Of a stretch of DNA of 64,000 bases, positions 10,955 through 23,244 are shown one piece after another (the first letter of the stretch is position 1; every line of letters starts with the position of its first letter). The notes under the pieces are model-generated. The model was not told the DNA's origin, did no database searches, and worked only from the letters and a program-made list of their open reading frames with translations. The stretch spans positions 18,034,515 through 18,098,514 of the forward strand of contig OX104131.1 in the NCBI GenBank assembly GCA_944470555.2, written 5' to 3'. The translations under genes were made by a program, and so were the position numbers. This DNA comes from Heterobilharzia americana. Its lineage: Eukaryota; Platyhelminthes; Trematoda; Strigeidida; Schistosomatidae.

Positions 10955-11300
10955 GGAGTAGCTTTAAAGACCACCGTTGCAGATGATGAAACAGCCAGTC
11001 ACGTTTCTCTATTCTATGAGAACTTGTCTTCCTAGACAAAATACCGTAAAGTGAATGGTTATTTTGGCAGTTGTAGGGTGGCCTTTATAGTCACCCTAGT
11101 GGAACATCAAGTGCAGCTGAATTTACAAGTTACTTTAAAGGGCACCTTAGCATCAACTGAAATGACCTATTAGACTTCTCTGTTTTATGAAATCTACCTT
11201 TCTAGCCTAAACGAAGGAACCTAATTGGTTATTTCCATCGTTGTTAGGATGGCCTTTAAAGTCACTCGTAAACACCTAATCCTGGGAATGTATAATCAGT
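10955..11300. repeat. Palindromic dispersed repeat (two hairpin-like units)
   Basis: Two units of about 150 bp. Each begins with a version of CTTTAAAG..CACC plus GAAA..GACC and ends with AATTGGTTATTT..CGTTG....GGCCTTTAAAGTCAC, its reverse complement, so each can fold on itself. The same family occurs at 28395-28705, 31460-31610 and about 58135-58215. It looks like a foldback or MITE-type repeat; I see no coding part. Confidence 0.6.
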
Positions 11301-11639
11301 CAAAGTAGTGTGCGTATACAGCGATAACCAATGGGAGGAAAGCAGAATTTGATGAATTCATCAGTTTCGACAGAACTTATCAGTTGAATACTCCTCATAG
11401 GTGGTTATTTACACTAAGGGAGTAAACTAAAATGCACTTGAACCGGATTAGAATATATGACTCTACAGATGACTGGTAATATTGTATAATTTCCCTGATA
11501 AGATCATAAAAACAGATCAAAAAGACAGCAGTTAGACTGAAAATGCCTTTGAAGTTGTGCAATGGATAATAGAAACGAAAAAATTCAATTTACAGGCTTG
11601 TCGGGATAGATTTATTGATTTTGAAGTTGCTATTCACCA

Positions 11640-11830
11640 TAAACTAGCTGACATCAACTGGAGAACCACTGAAGACATTATAGCGCTGGGGAGCTGCTCT
11701 ATTCTAGTTAGGGACTTCTCAGCAGTGCACACTCATGACTTAGGATAATCAGGTTTCACGGAGAACATAGCCATCAAGCCATTGGGTTAGAGTTCAGTCG
11801 TCCATACATTACCACTTCGGTGAGTTCGTG
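11640..11830 (-). mobile_element. tRNA-headed hammerhead SINE, decayed copy
   Basis: Read on the minus strand it has the order of the SINE family described at 54420: a head, CATGAGTGTGCACTGCTGAGAAGTCCC, and a tail that ends with the complement of GACATCAACTGGAG. The core is decayed and no GAAA is left. Confidence 0.5.
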
Positions 11831-12017
11831 ATATGGCACGATCCCGAACCTGGAAATTGAATTACTGTTTAGTGCTCATTAGTGACATGCTCCTAGATGA
11901 GATTTCCCGGGGTCCTGATGAGAAGTCATGACCAGTGGGGCAGATCACGTTGGACGTGAGGAGAGCTGCTGGATGGAAGTCATGCTATCGAAAAACGTGG
12001 CCCGTCGTATTCCGTCC

Positions 12018-12195
12018 CAGTGACATAATGGTAAAGTGCTGACCGAGAAAATCTTAAAAGTCTTGAGTACTCTCCACCCGGCAGCATTCAAGATTATGCA
12101 CCCCTGAGGAATCCGATACCCGGATGAAACACTTTTTCAATCTACTCAGTTCTCCAGTTGATCTCAGTCAGTCCATCATGAACATCAACTTGAAA
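12018..12195 (+). mobile_element. tRNA-headed hammerhead SINE copy
   Basis: Head CAGTGACATAATGGTAAAGTGCTGACCGAG at 12021 is a decayed tRNA A-box region. A hammerhead core follows: CTGAGGA 12104-12110, stem II ATCC/GGAT with a loop (12111-12125), GAAAC 12126-12130. The tail contains TCTCCAGTTGATCTCAGTCA and CATCATGAACATCAACTTG, the family's 3' end. Confidence 0.65.
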
Positions 12196-12914
12196 AGTGA
12201 ACAAACATTATTGGAAAAACCAATAAAACAACCAGTAAAAAGCATAAAAAACTTGTTGTTATGTAATTCCAATTTTTTGTTAGGTAGTAATAAGATTGTG
12301 TTGTAGACATTTCTGTGACAACTGGGTGTACCAGCACGAAGTAATTTAGAGATAGCGCATGCTGTTGTTGAACTGCTTGAAAGGGTAATGCATAAGCATT
12401 GCTTAAACAAGTAATATTATGCAGTTATAACATTGAATTTCGGCTACAAACTAGTTGATGTTTAAAGATCAGAGTCCGTTGACTTCTTTGAAAGATAGGT
12501 GTGATTGACTTTCATCCACCTGGTTCATAGGGGAGGCTAATTTAAAGTATTTCGGGTATGAAGCTGTTTCAATTTAATTTCACTTTTCTCAGCTATACTC
12601 AATCACGACCTTATATAGGATGAAATACAGGGTTACAAGGTATCGAGGTGAGCGTGATACAGTCCAGATTCTGTGTTGGAAACCTGAAGCCCATTTATAA
12701 CAACTTCTGTTGGTTCCCGAGAAAGTATAAACATCCTCCAATTTTAACAAACAATAACCGATCACACAACTGCATTAGATGATACCACAAGTGACAAATA
12801 GATGAGATGGCAGTAAAAAACGAAATTTCAGTGGGATTTCGATCGATAAGATCAAGGTTATGTTCTCACCTTGACGGCATATTGTTGGACTGACATATAT
12901 ATTTTTTTAAATTT
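12196..12914. other. Unassigned AT-rich sequence
   Basis: No gene or repeat recognised. The last 15-20 bases are the A/T-rich tail of the minus-strand RTE copy that follows. Confidence 0.4.
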
Positions 12915-13597
12915 TCCCTCAAGTTCCCAGTGGAACATACCGCTTCACTAGCACATCACCATTTCACTCTCATCTCTGAAGTCTTTTCAACCTGGCTCCA
13001 CCACTGCCCACAAGCATTCATTTCCTCCTCACAACATCTCCTCAATATCACCATCAGCTGGGACACCTAACGCGTCGTTTCCATTCGGGTCCCACTCGAC
13101 AGTCTCACCTGACGCGTGATGTCCTCAAACCGACTTCTCAATGTATATCCAATCCAATCCAATCCAATCCACCTCCACTACCTTCTTCTGCATATTTGTT
13201 GGACAATAGGTTGTTGGTTGGTTCCTTAACACAGATAGTTCCCCACTGCTTATTCTTATTGTACTGGACATCTGATCTTCAGTATCGAGTGAGAGTAGGC
13301 GGCAGCTGTTGATGCGATATATGTCTGCAGTTTGTTGGAAATGCTTTTCGCTTGAAGTCCTGTCTTCGCTGCCTTACACCGCCTCTTCGATCAACTTGTT
13401 AGTCTTCACATATAGTTCTTCGACTTTGTGCGACATAAGACATTAGACAAAAATCATCATCACCATCATCATCGGCAGCGAAATCCAAATCCTCTTCTCA
13501 GATCTTTTCATTCGTCCAGTCCCACCTTCTCACTTCTCACAGTTGCTCGTTGCATCATCCAATCCAATACAATCCAGTCCAGTCCATTCCAATACAC

Positions 13598-13717
13598 CAC
13601 TACACTACACTACACTACACTACACTACACTACACTACACTACACTACACTACACTACACTACACTACACTACACTACACTACACTACACTACACTACAC
13701 CACACTACACTACACTC
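13598..13717. repeat. (TACAC)n pentanucleotide array inside the RTE RT
   Basis: About 24 copies of TACAC with one imperfect unit near 13701. In sister copies (22740 and 32580) the same spot holds only a few GGATT/GGACT-like pentamers, so the array grew in place. Confidence 0.95.
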
Positions 13718-14117
13718 AACTCCAGTTCAATCCAGCAGACCACAATCAGGAAGATCATCAGTGATAGTAGGCGACAACCCTGTCTTCGATTACTCCTCTC
13801 TGTCCTCAATTCAGACGCATCACTCAGCTATCTATTCTCAATCACTTCGCATGTAGCATCATATAGCATAGCATCTAGCTGCTGTTCAATGAGGTTCACA
13901 AAGGTTTGTGGCACTTAAACCGTAGTGTTGAAGCACCAGCAGCCTGTCAAATTACTTCTCGGTCAACGCTATCGAAGGCTTTTTCAAAGTCGACGAAGTT
14001 AAGTGAAGATCCAGTTGACTGGCATTCTATACTCTCTTCATTCATCATGATGATGATGATGATGCGTAGCGTAGAGTTGCAATTTGATACACAAAATGAT
14101 TTGCTCTTCATGAATGA

Positions 14118-14224
<107 letters not shown>

Positions 14225-16432
14225 TGTTCTCGTCGTAATTTTAAATCCAACGCATCCTTTAGTCTCTCCAAGATAATTCGGCTTAATATTTTATTTGCTT
14301 GCTGTGGACAATAGCTTGATTCCGCACCAGTTCACGCAAAGACTTGAGTCTCCCTTCAATGGTAGTCCGTTGATAAGGTGGCCCTCCTCCCAATCCATAG
14401 GCAGGTACCTTTCCCTCCTTCCTCCATTCCTTCCTTCCAAACCTTCTGTAGTAGTTGTATGATCATGTCCTCTGTTGTCTCTGCGTCTGTTTTCAGTGCT
14501 TTCGGAGGAATTCTATCCAGTCCTGCTGCTTTCCCTGATTTCAACAACTTGGTGACGGGTGACGTTCAGGACTTCACTTCTCCTTCTATTGGGGGGCTTG
14601 TGTTCACTGATAATTCTGTGGGTAGGCTGCTGGTCGTATTTCTGGACGAGTTGCAGTTCGTGGTGATGGTGGTGGTTGGTTCAAGAGTTTTCTGAAGCAG
14701 TCAATTCATCCCTTCCCTTCTTTCTCCTCCCCACCAACTACGTTCCCTTCACTGTCTTTCATTGGTTTCATCTAAGTTGATCTCTTCATCCCAGAGAGTA
14801 AACTGGTTATTTGATATAGTGTTGTCAGGTCTCTGGCTCTCTTACCTACAACCTACTCTGCTTCACTTGCCAATGTGTAGTGGAAGTGTCTTCTGTCTTT
14901 GCGCACACTCTTCTCCATTTCGTTTTCCAGTGTAGTGTTTTACAGGTTGTGTTCAGTTCCCTTTCCGTTCTTCATCCCTGCACTGAAGTAGTTCATCTTC
15001 TGCTTCACCATCTTCCTCACCCTCCTCTATCAACTTACATGTCTCCGTCGAGATCCATTCCTTGTCTTCTTTCTTCTTCTTCTTCTTCCTTCCTAACACG
15101 GTTAGGCATGTTTTCTCACACATCTCTCTGTCAAAAAGTTCCAGTGTTCTTCCATGCATGCCCCATCGGAAATATTGCTCAATGTCTCCCATTTCGTCCT
15201 GATGGCTGGCCGACATGAAGATATCATTTGTAGTATCGTCCTCCAGTTCAGTTCGTGTTCTCGGTGTTCAACTTCCACTGTCATCTATCATTACCAACTT
15301 CTTTGATTACTTTCAACGTGGTATTGAGCATAGGTAACTTACACGAGATAGTGAGTGGTGTGGACCACCTACATCTGCTCCTCTTCCTCATCTCATCTCG
15401 TGTCCAGCAGGCTGCGTCTCTATCTCCACTTTCTTCACATTCAGATGAAGTCGATCTGATTTTCAGTGTGGTCTGTCCATCTGGTGAAATCAAATCCATG
15501 TCACTGCCTTGTCAATATCCTTGTGTTTGTGCACACTGCCTCGTCTCCAAACACCAAATCATTGATGAAATGCACAGAAGTCTGTAGACCGATCTCCATT
15601 CTCATTCATTCCACCGTATTCCTCTCAACTGGTGAGGGATGTGTTCTCTTCCTCTGTTGTTTGCTCCCAGGTCGGCATTCATGTCACCCCACTCATTACT
15701 ATTTCCAGGACACCATCTGGTGTGGGGTCTTATCCATTACTGATTGCAGTTGTCTGTTGAATTCCTCCTTCTTCTCTTCATCTGCATTACTTGTAGGTGT
15801 GTAGTGTAGCATTGTATGCTTGTGAGTTTCCTTCCTTCTGATTTGAATCTTGCTGTCATGATTCTGATCCTGATGGAGGAGATTGCTTCTCACTGCATGA
15901 GAGAGAGAGAGAGTCTTCGATGCTGTTGGGATCATCATGATAGCCAGTTGAAAAGTCAGTGTGCTCGTGGTTGTCGTCTGGGTGACAATATCGGAGTAGA
16001 TTATTGACTCCTCTCTAGTTGACAGTTTCGACAGTCCACTTCCATTCCATCTGCTGATTCCTCGCAGGTTTCTAGCACTTCTATGCCTCATCTTCTCATC
16101 TCTTTTGTAATCTGGGCAGCCTTGCCATCCATTTCCAAACTTGAGTGGACATTCTATGTCTCCATGTATCTTTTTGATTCCATCTTGTGAACCGAAGACA
16201 TATCAGCCAATTGGCTTCCCAACGACATTCACGAACCCGCGTCATTTCATCCCTCTGATTCCAGTGAGGAATAAGTATATTTTTGTTTTTTATATTTCCT
16301 TTGTGTTTTGAAGTTTCTTTAGTGGTTGGATTGTTTTTATGGGGTAGGGTTGGTAGCCGTATGCCCAACCTTGCCTGTTTATCCATGCTTCGGACTGGCT
16401 GGTAACTAATGAACTGGTTAACTTGTCGTGGT

Positions 16433-16879
16433 TTTTACTGATATTAAAAGTCATCTTACTTATGATTGAATCGCTAAGATTATTGTATCCTTCGCTCGGT
16501 TCATAAGCTTTCGATTGAATGCTCATTCATTTCTGTATGACTGATTATTTGCAAGCAGTTGCATTTTGAGTAAAGACCCATATTGCACATCATGTCAATT
16601 TCTAGGCTTGACAGTGGTTGTTTCATCTTTGTAAATCACAGTGTATTGTAGTCAGGCCTTTGGTTGTATTAACAGATGAACCAGATCGCTCTGGAACATG
16701 CGTACAGTAAATGTCAGAGTTTGTGTCCTGCTATAAGTGATTAGGAGAACTGAATCGCGTGACTCATCACATGCGTGAAATGGATATACGGAACCAATCA
16801 AGTGCAAGGTCAGTGGTTAGACTGAATCGATAGAATCACGTGGTCAAGACTATTACAATCAGACCAAGTTATAGCATAT
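16433..16879. other. Unassigned spacer
   Basis: No gene or repeat recognised between the RTE leader and the Penelope-like fragment. Confidence 0.4.
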
Positions 16880-17660
16880 GTAGTGTTAAGCGTTAGTAGT
16901 CGACAGACCAGCCAGCAGAAAGCTACATACTTAAATTTCCTACTTGATCACATTCATCAAGAAATATGTGCCACAATCGGAATAATAACATCCTGTAAGA
17001 AATGTAGTCTTAACACGTTACAACACAGTATCATCTTATTCAGTCAGCTTCATGATCATATGCCTAGATGTTTCACCACTAAGGTCTTGGTAGCTAAATC
17101 GGTTGTTGATAGAGTTAGTCCCATAATTCCATACTTATAAGGTTCCAAAGAAATCTAGTGAAATGTTTAACAGCCTCAGCAAGGAAAATCTGCTCAGATG
17201 ACACTCTATGGAGTGAGTTGGAGTATATTTCAAATTCAGTAACTGAAATTGGTTATCTTTACAATTTTACTTTTTTGTATCGTGTTAAAGAAGGACAAGT
17301 TATCGAGTTTCGTCACTTCTAAGTGTATTTATTAATTTTATCTCTTCTGTGGAGACAGTTATATCAGGCGTACAACTAGGCAATTTAACCAACGTATTAC
17401 CAAACACCTACCTTCATAGCTGGTAAAAGGAGAGGTTAATTCTATGAGAAGCTCCACTTTGTTGCATCTAGTTGTTAATGCTCAGAGAGTGGATAAGATG
17501 AGAACGTTTAAAGTAATTTACAGCCTCCTACTGAACCTTTCCGATGGAGTTAGAACTCACCTTTTACGTATGGCTGAGGCTATGGGAATTCGAATAAACA
17601 ATGTGAAGCTTTTTATTCAAAAGAAATTTGTGCAGCCTTTATCCCTTCCTTAACCAGAGA
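16880..17660 (+). mobile_element. Penelope-like element fragment (RT end and GIY-YIG endonuclease)
   Basis: Broken frames read, in order: the RT thumb end with ICSDDTLWSELEYISNSV (about 17190-17250), a GIY-YIG-type stretch SLFCGDSYIRRTTRQF....KHLPS (about 17340-17420), and the C-terminal tail TFKVIYSLLLNLSDGVRTHL to EKKF-like QKKFVQPLSLP (17500-17653). Penelope-like elements are the retroelements that join RT to a GIY-YIG nuclease. Stops near 17140, 17320 and 17430 show decay. The fragments at 21040 (+), 53085 (+) and 25960-24921 (-) are the same family. Confidence 0.68.
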
Positions 17661-17774
17661 AGACTTAGCAAACTACCTTACCTGCAGACTTGTAAAGTAC
17701 TCTTCTTCCCCATTTCTTTTTTATTCCTATCGCTTTTTCGCGGTTTACTTGGGTCGTGGGCTACCAAAACCTCT

Positions 17775-17955
17775 TCAGGTTGGTATTCACCATGGACTGA
17801 CATCAGTTGGAGGAACATTGAAAAACTGGAAGCAATGGACACCTGTTTCGTCCTAATATGGGCCTCCTCAGCGGTGCGCACCCATGACCCCGTCCCCTAT
17901 GGGTCGAACTCAGGACCTTCAGGTTCTGTGGCCAGTACGTCACCACCGAGGTACT
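17775..17955 (-). mobile_element. tRNA-headed hammerhead SINE copy
   Basis: Minus-strand order: A-box-like head near 17940, B-box-like TTCGACCC (about 17908), then CTGAGGA at 17870-17864, loop, GAAAC at 17848-17844, and tail with CAACTGATGTCAGTCCATGG near 17795. Stem II has one mismatch (GGCC/GGAC). Confidence 0.68.
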
Positions 17956-18404
17956 AGGTCAGGATCCAATAGTTCATATTTACAGCTTCTGTCAGTTCAC
18001 AACATAGCACGACCAAAAATTTTCCATCTAGCATAGTACATCAAATTGTTCCTTTTCAGTTTATCCTAATCGTTTAAATGTGTCTTCTACATGTATCATT
18101 TACTCTTGTACATTTCTAGAATGTGTTCTTACAGCCAATCGCTTTTCAAAATCACCATAAAATGAAGTAAAAATGTCACAGTAGATGAAAATGGATATTT
18201 TACCTGCGAAGAATGCCTAGGATACCTAGCTCGAATTGTAGATTTTTGAACTTGCTGAATGAATCATCAACAATTTGATGTTTACTATTCTATTCATTCC
18301 TCTTTGTAGATCAGACACTAATCTAACACCATTTGGCTGTTTGACATTATTGCTTTTTATACTGTTATTCTTCTTCACAGACTGACTTCAATTGGAGAAT
18401 TATT
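17956..18404. other. Unassigned spacer
   Basis: No supported gene or element. Confidence 0.4.
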
Positions 18405-18560
18405 GGAAGCCTGCTTTGAGGTGGATATCCCGAAGTCCTAATGAGAGGCCAATGCCAGTTTTGAGACCTGAAGGTCCTCAGTTCGATCCCTGGTGGAGTT
18501 GAGGGTGTGTGCTGCTGTAAGTTTTCAGTAGTTCTCCAATTGATGTTAATCAGTCCTGTG
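18405..18560 (+). mobile_element. SINE copy without a hammerhead core
   Basis: Has the head GAGACCTGAAGGTCCTCAGT and the B-box-like GTTCGATCCCTGG (about 18478-18492), then GGGTGTGTGCTGCTG, but it jumps directly to the tail TTCTCCAATTGATGTTAATCA. The ribozyme segment between them is missing. Confidence 0.6.
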
Positions 18561-19589
18561 AAATAAATAAAACCTCCTCAAACCTGAAACTACATTACTG
18601 TTATTGATTACGCTATTCGGATGCACTAATAATTTCTTTCGAAATATTGTCCTAGGAGTGAATTTGTTGAAATGCTAACTGGTGAGAATCCCACACTGCA
18701 TCAAACATATTGTTTAGGATAGAGCGATTATTGTTGTTATTATTATCATATTTGCATTAAAACTTATCGATTTATATTAAAAGTTTTCTACGCTAGGGAG
18801 ACCTAATTGAAAATAATCTTGTCCGTTCGCATGTCTTGTTTTAATTTCCGTGATGAATTTTTTTTATATTTTAGCCTTAATCCCTTATCAGTGAATAAAA
18901 TGAGTCATAGATGTATTGGGGACATAAAAAAGATAAGTCTGTCACAAGGTAGGTGTTTTCTCAAGGTTGTCTAGACTTCATCTTTCACTGTATCCATGAT
19001 AAATTTATAAATTGATGCTTTCACCCAGTAGAATAAACCCTAATTAGCATGGGTAAAGTGACCAATCAGCATGCAGCTATGTTTACATAGTATTCTTTGT
19101 ACGCTGATTGGTCACTTTATACGTGCTGTCTGCAGTGTATTATGAGGCTAATGTGGATTTTAAGGTGGGATTGACACTAACTGATATGGGATTTTAAGAC
19201 TGCAGCATGTGAGGAAAATGTTAGGGCCTTGAAATAATAATAATAATAACAATAGTAAAAAATTTGCTTCATTCCCAATCATAATTATGTTTACAGTACA
19301 GAATTCTCAGCGGGTGATACTGCATCAGTTTACCCACCGTACAACATTTTTCAAATATGTATTGAAAATGGTGCTGATTAACAATGAATGATAAAGAATA
19401 AATAACATGAATGTTGAAATGTCTAGTGACTTCGGGGACATGATAACTATTCGCTATAGCACAGCTGGATTGCTAAGACTGCCTAACATGACTTTCTTCA
19501 TACAATACACAATAAGATGGTATGGTTGAATTTTTGTATATAGTTATGCATGCATAGAGTTGCTTCTTCTAAGTAATGTGGGACAATTA
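18561..19589. other. Unassigned sequence with a short hairpin
   Basis: No coding signal seen. Apart from the 17-bp hairpin at 19054-19119 and an ATA/ATAATA run near 19230, I recognise nothing. Confidence 0.35.
19054..19119. repeat. Hairpin with 17-bp perfect arms
   Basis: TAAAGTGACCAATCAGC (19054-19070) and its exact reverse complement (19103-19119) with a 32-bp loop. The ACCAATCAG core also occurs in the palindromic repeats at 10955 and 28395. Confidence 0.8.
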
Positions 19590-20115
19590 ATAGGAGAAGG
19601 TCCCCATGGGGTCGTACCAAGGACATTTAAGGACGGTGGTCATTACCTAGTAATGTTGCCAACTGAAGTGTTGTATGGTGTATCCTTCGCCGACTCAGGT
19701 GACTGTGACATGTGTTACGCCATCTGCTTCGTCGCATAATATTAACTAAAGTAGGTGAAGTCCTCGGAATCTTTGACCAATGGTCTAAGGTGTCTAGGGA
19801 AATGTTAACCTCCCAGTTGGGGTCCGCTTGACAACAGAAGCCATTGGTTAAAGATTCTAGTCGATATGGCTCAGAACCTATATCAGTGGTGCAGGTGTTT
19901 CCATACATTATCTTCATCTTAGTCGTGAAACGGGATTTCAGTGTTTTCTCATTCTCCCTTGTCTTGATTTGGTGAATTTCTAGGAATTTTGGATGCTTTC
20001 TTCTCGATCACTTCATCGTTCATATTATTACTTTGCTACTTGATGTGTTGATATGAGATGTGGCAACCTCTATCGTTACGCAGTAATGCCAGGTCCTGTG
20101 TCGATATTGCCTATC
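19590..20115 (+). mobile_element. LINE-B fragment (C-terminus and 3' UTR)
   Basis: A decayed piece of the second LINE lineage. Near 19830-19910 it reads in the order W-(G)-P..R..HWLKIL..MAQN..QW..C.HTLSS, the lineage's C-terminal end, followed by a pyrimidine-rich 3' UTR and the end GATATGAGATGTGGCAACC near 20050. Confidence 0.65.
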
Positions 20116-20149
20116 TATCTACCTGTCTGTATATGATATTTGGCAATCA

Positions 20150-20345
20150 GATATGATCGCTTCTCACTGTTTCTACTGTTGATTGTTCCAGTCTTCAAGA
20201 AAGGAGAGAAAAATTCTTGTGATCAAACCATGGGAATCAGCTTAGCGAATGTAGCATCCACGATTCTAGATTCTGTAATCATATGTTGCACAACTTGTTT
20301 GTTGAGAATAGTACGTCCAAGAAAAGTAGGTAAGTTCCACATGTG
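20150..20345 (+). mobile_element. LINE-B fragment (start of RT)
   Basis: Reads IVPVFKKGEKNSCDQTMGIS then LANVASTILDSVII, the conserved RT start 'FKKG....CDN.RGISL' with a few changes. It is short and isolated from the C-terminal piece just upstream. Confidence 0.7.
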
Positions 20346-21039
20346 ATCTTAGATGTAACAATTAAATCTCCACTCCTCATGAGATTTTGAGGAATATATA
20401 TGGACACTGGTAACCGACACAATCTTTATTTCGTGACTTGTAAGTAGGATTCGACTGTGTTGATGTAGAGGTCTTATGATACAGTCAGTCATAGAAAACA
20501 GTGACCTATGAGTACATTATATCACTGAAAGCTTAATATTCAAACATCTGTAGTCGTGTTAGAATCTACTGCAAGTTATCATATGAGTCTTGTGTGTGAA
20601 ACATGTTCACTCTATTCATTTTTGTTTAAGTTTCTTATGAACATGCTAACCTAAACCACTCATATTTCATCATTTGTGACAATTCCTCATTCATTTAACG
20701 CCACTTATATTACTAATATTTCTTCATACTTCGTCTTGATAAGTGACACAAAATGTGAAAACTCGAACTGTTACGCAATAATGTCAGTTCCCGTTTTAGT
20801 TAATTTATTAGATACATTTCACGGTGAAACAGTCTTATTTACGGGATACAATTTATTATCTGTAGCCGTATCAAGACGATTAAAGGAAATAAACTGTATC
20901 CGAAACGTTATCTAGCAAATAATACAGTTTCACTGTGTCACACTTTTAATGTCGAAGAAGGTGATGATGGTTGAAAGGGAAGATAGATGGAACTATACAA
21001 AGGAGTGCATATTGGAAATTAGTGTCAGCCGGTCAGTAC
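20346..21039. other. Unassigned, with a possible element end
   Basis: A piece at about 20880-20945 (AACTGTATCCGAAACGTTATC...CACTGTGTCAC) recurs at about 31280-31345, so it is a dispersed repeat end, perhaps of a Penelope-like element. Nothing else recognised. Confidence 0.35.
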
Positions 21040-21640
21040 ACCCATTTTTTTAAAAGTTACATCCCTTTGGAGTATAAACGAAATTTAATCAAACGTTTGT
21101 TCCTTCGGTGCAAGACTTATCTGTTCAGATGATACCTTCCATGAAGAACTTCAAATTACCCATGATCTAATCAGTAGTAATTAATATCCAGAAAAGTTTC
21201 TAACTAAAAATATGAACGTATGTAACATTAAAGCCAGAGTGTCTACAGCTTTTAAGAACCCGCTGTTACTAAAACTGCAGTTTTGGGGTGATATTATCAT
21301 CAGCGGAATTGTGGTACAGCGCTTAAAGAAAGCCATACGTAGATCATCCAATGCAGCAAAGTATTCTACATTCAACCTATGATGACTTCACGAATTAAAG
21401 AAAGACTACCTGACTTCACCTATTCTATGTGCATTTACCAGTTCTACTGCTCCTGTGGAGCTAGTTATATTGGGAGTACAGTTAGGCAGACCCGTCGTTG
21501 AATCACCGAACATCATCCTTCATGGTTAAGTGGAGGGTAGACAAGGTTCATACGAAGCTCAGTACTCTCCCATCTGGTTGACGTTAACCACTGAGTTAAT
21601 ATTCTCTGGACTGCACATTCAAATATGTATTTCTGGTCGG
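21040..21640 (+). mobile_element. Penelope-like element fragment
   Basis: RT end IPLEYKRNLIKRLFLRCKTY (about 21061-21120), then a decayed stretch, then the GIY-YIG start: SMCIYQFYCSCGASYIGSTV (about 21425-21480) followed by RQT..R..EHHPSWLS (to about 21530). Several stops. Confidence 0.72.
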
Positions 21641-22078
21641 ACAGTGAAACTGACGTTTATCAAGAAGGATATGCTTAAAATAAATTGAAGGTTTGGATCT
21701 GTGTCCTTGATTCTTTAAAACATTTTATTTCATTTGACAGGTCAGAATAACTAACTTCGTAGACAGTAATCAATATTGATTTAAACAGTCTCATTTGCAC
21801 TGGTGGACCGTAATCTTCTGAAGGTCACTCGATCCCTGGGAAACAAAAGATGCAGTGAGTAAGAAAAAGCTTATTTAACAAACAGAAGGTTATTCTCATC
21901 AATTTTTGTCAACCTATCTCACCAGATAATTCTGTGTTCGGTTATGTGATTCACTAGAAATTCCGAGGAAACCTGATTGGTCCATAAATTTTTCAAAGAT
22001 TTAGGACATCTTGTAAGACTACATACCACAGGGGTAAATAGGTTAGGTAAACTGAAGTCAAACTGCTATTATTAGATG
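21641..22078. other. Unassigned spacer
   Basis: No gene or repeat recognised. Confidence 0.4.
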
Positions 22079-23070
22079 TCCCTTGGGTTCCTAGTGTAAT
22101 ATACCGCTTCACTAGCACATCACCATTTCACTCTCATTTCTGAAGACTTTCCAACCTGGCTCCACCACTGCCCACATGCATTCATTTCCTCCTCATACTA
22201 TCTCCTCAATATCATCATCAGCTGGGACGCCCAACTAGTCGTTTCCCCTTCGGGTCCCACTCGACAGTCTCACCTGACGCGTGATGTCCTCAAACCGACT
22301 TCTCAATGTATATCCAATCCAATCCAATCCAATCCACCTCCACTACCTTCTTCTGCATATTTGTTGGACAATAGGTTGTTGGTTGGTTCCTTAACACAGA
22401 TAGTTCCCCACTGCTTATTCTTATTGTACTGGACATCTGATCTTCAGTATCGAGTGAGAGTAGGCGGCAGCTGTTGATCCGATGTATGTCCGCAGTCTGT
22501 TGGAAATGCTTTTCGCTTGAAGTCCTGTCTTCGCTGCCTTACATCGCCTCTTCGATCAACTTGTTAGTCTTCATCTGTAGATATTCGAATTTGTGCCACA
22601 TAAGACATTAGACATAAATCATCATCACCATCATCATCGGCAGCCAAATCCAAATATTCTTCTCACATCTTTTCATTCGTCCAGTCACCTTATGCCCATC
22701 TTCTCACTTCTCACAGTTGCTCGTTGCATCATCCAATCCAATACAATCCAGTTCAATCCAGTAGACCACAATCAGGAAGATCATCAGTGATAGTAGGCGA
22801 CAACCCTGTCTTCGATTACTCCTCTCTGTCCTCAACTCAGACGCATCACTCAGCTATCTATTCTCAATCACTTCGCATGTAGCATCATATAGCATAGCAT
22901 CTAGCTGCTGTTCAATGAGGTTCACAAAGGTTTGTGGCACTTAAACCGTAGTGTTGAAGCACCAGCAGCCTGTCAAATTACTTCTCGGTCAACGCTATCG
23001 AAGGCTTTTTCAAAGTCGACGAAGTTAAGTGAAGATCCAGTTGACTGGCATTCTATACTCTCTTCATTCA

Positions 23071-23103
23071 TCATGATGATGATGATGATGATGATGATGA
23101 TGC
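23071..23103. repeat. (ATG)n trinucleotide array inside the RTE RT
   Basis: About eleven units; copy 3 has about six at the same position (14046-14066). It lies just after the conserved ATLR of the RT. Confidence 0.9.
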
Positions 23104-23153
23104 GTAGCGTAGAGTTGCAATTTGATACACAAAATGATTTGCTCTTCATGAAT

Positions 23154-23155
23154 GA

Positions 23156-23244
<89 letters not shown>
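23154..23244. repeat. (AGCC)n array inside the RTE RT
   Basis: About 22 uninterrupted AGCC units at the same site as the array at 14119-14224. Confidence 0.95.

Noticed and set aside
13598..13717. CRISPR or satellite array
   Set aside because: A pure 5-bp microsatellite with no spacers, in animal DNA.
13543..13764. Open frames of repeating His-Tyr-Thr-Thr-Leu
   Set aside because: They are readings of the TACAC microsatellite inside an RTE copy, not proteins.
14378..15587. Plus-strand frames of 100-112 codons in RTE copy 3
   Set aside because: They are shadows opposite the minus-strand RTE coding sequence and recur opposite copies 2 and 4.
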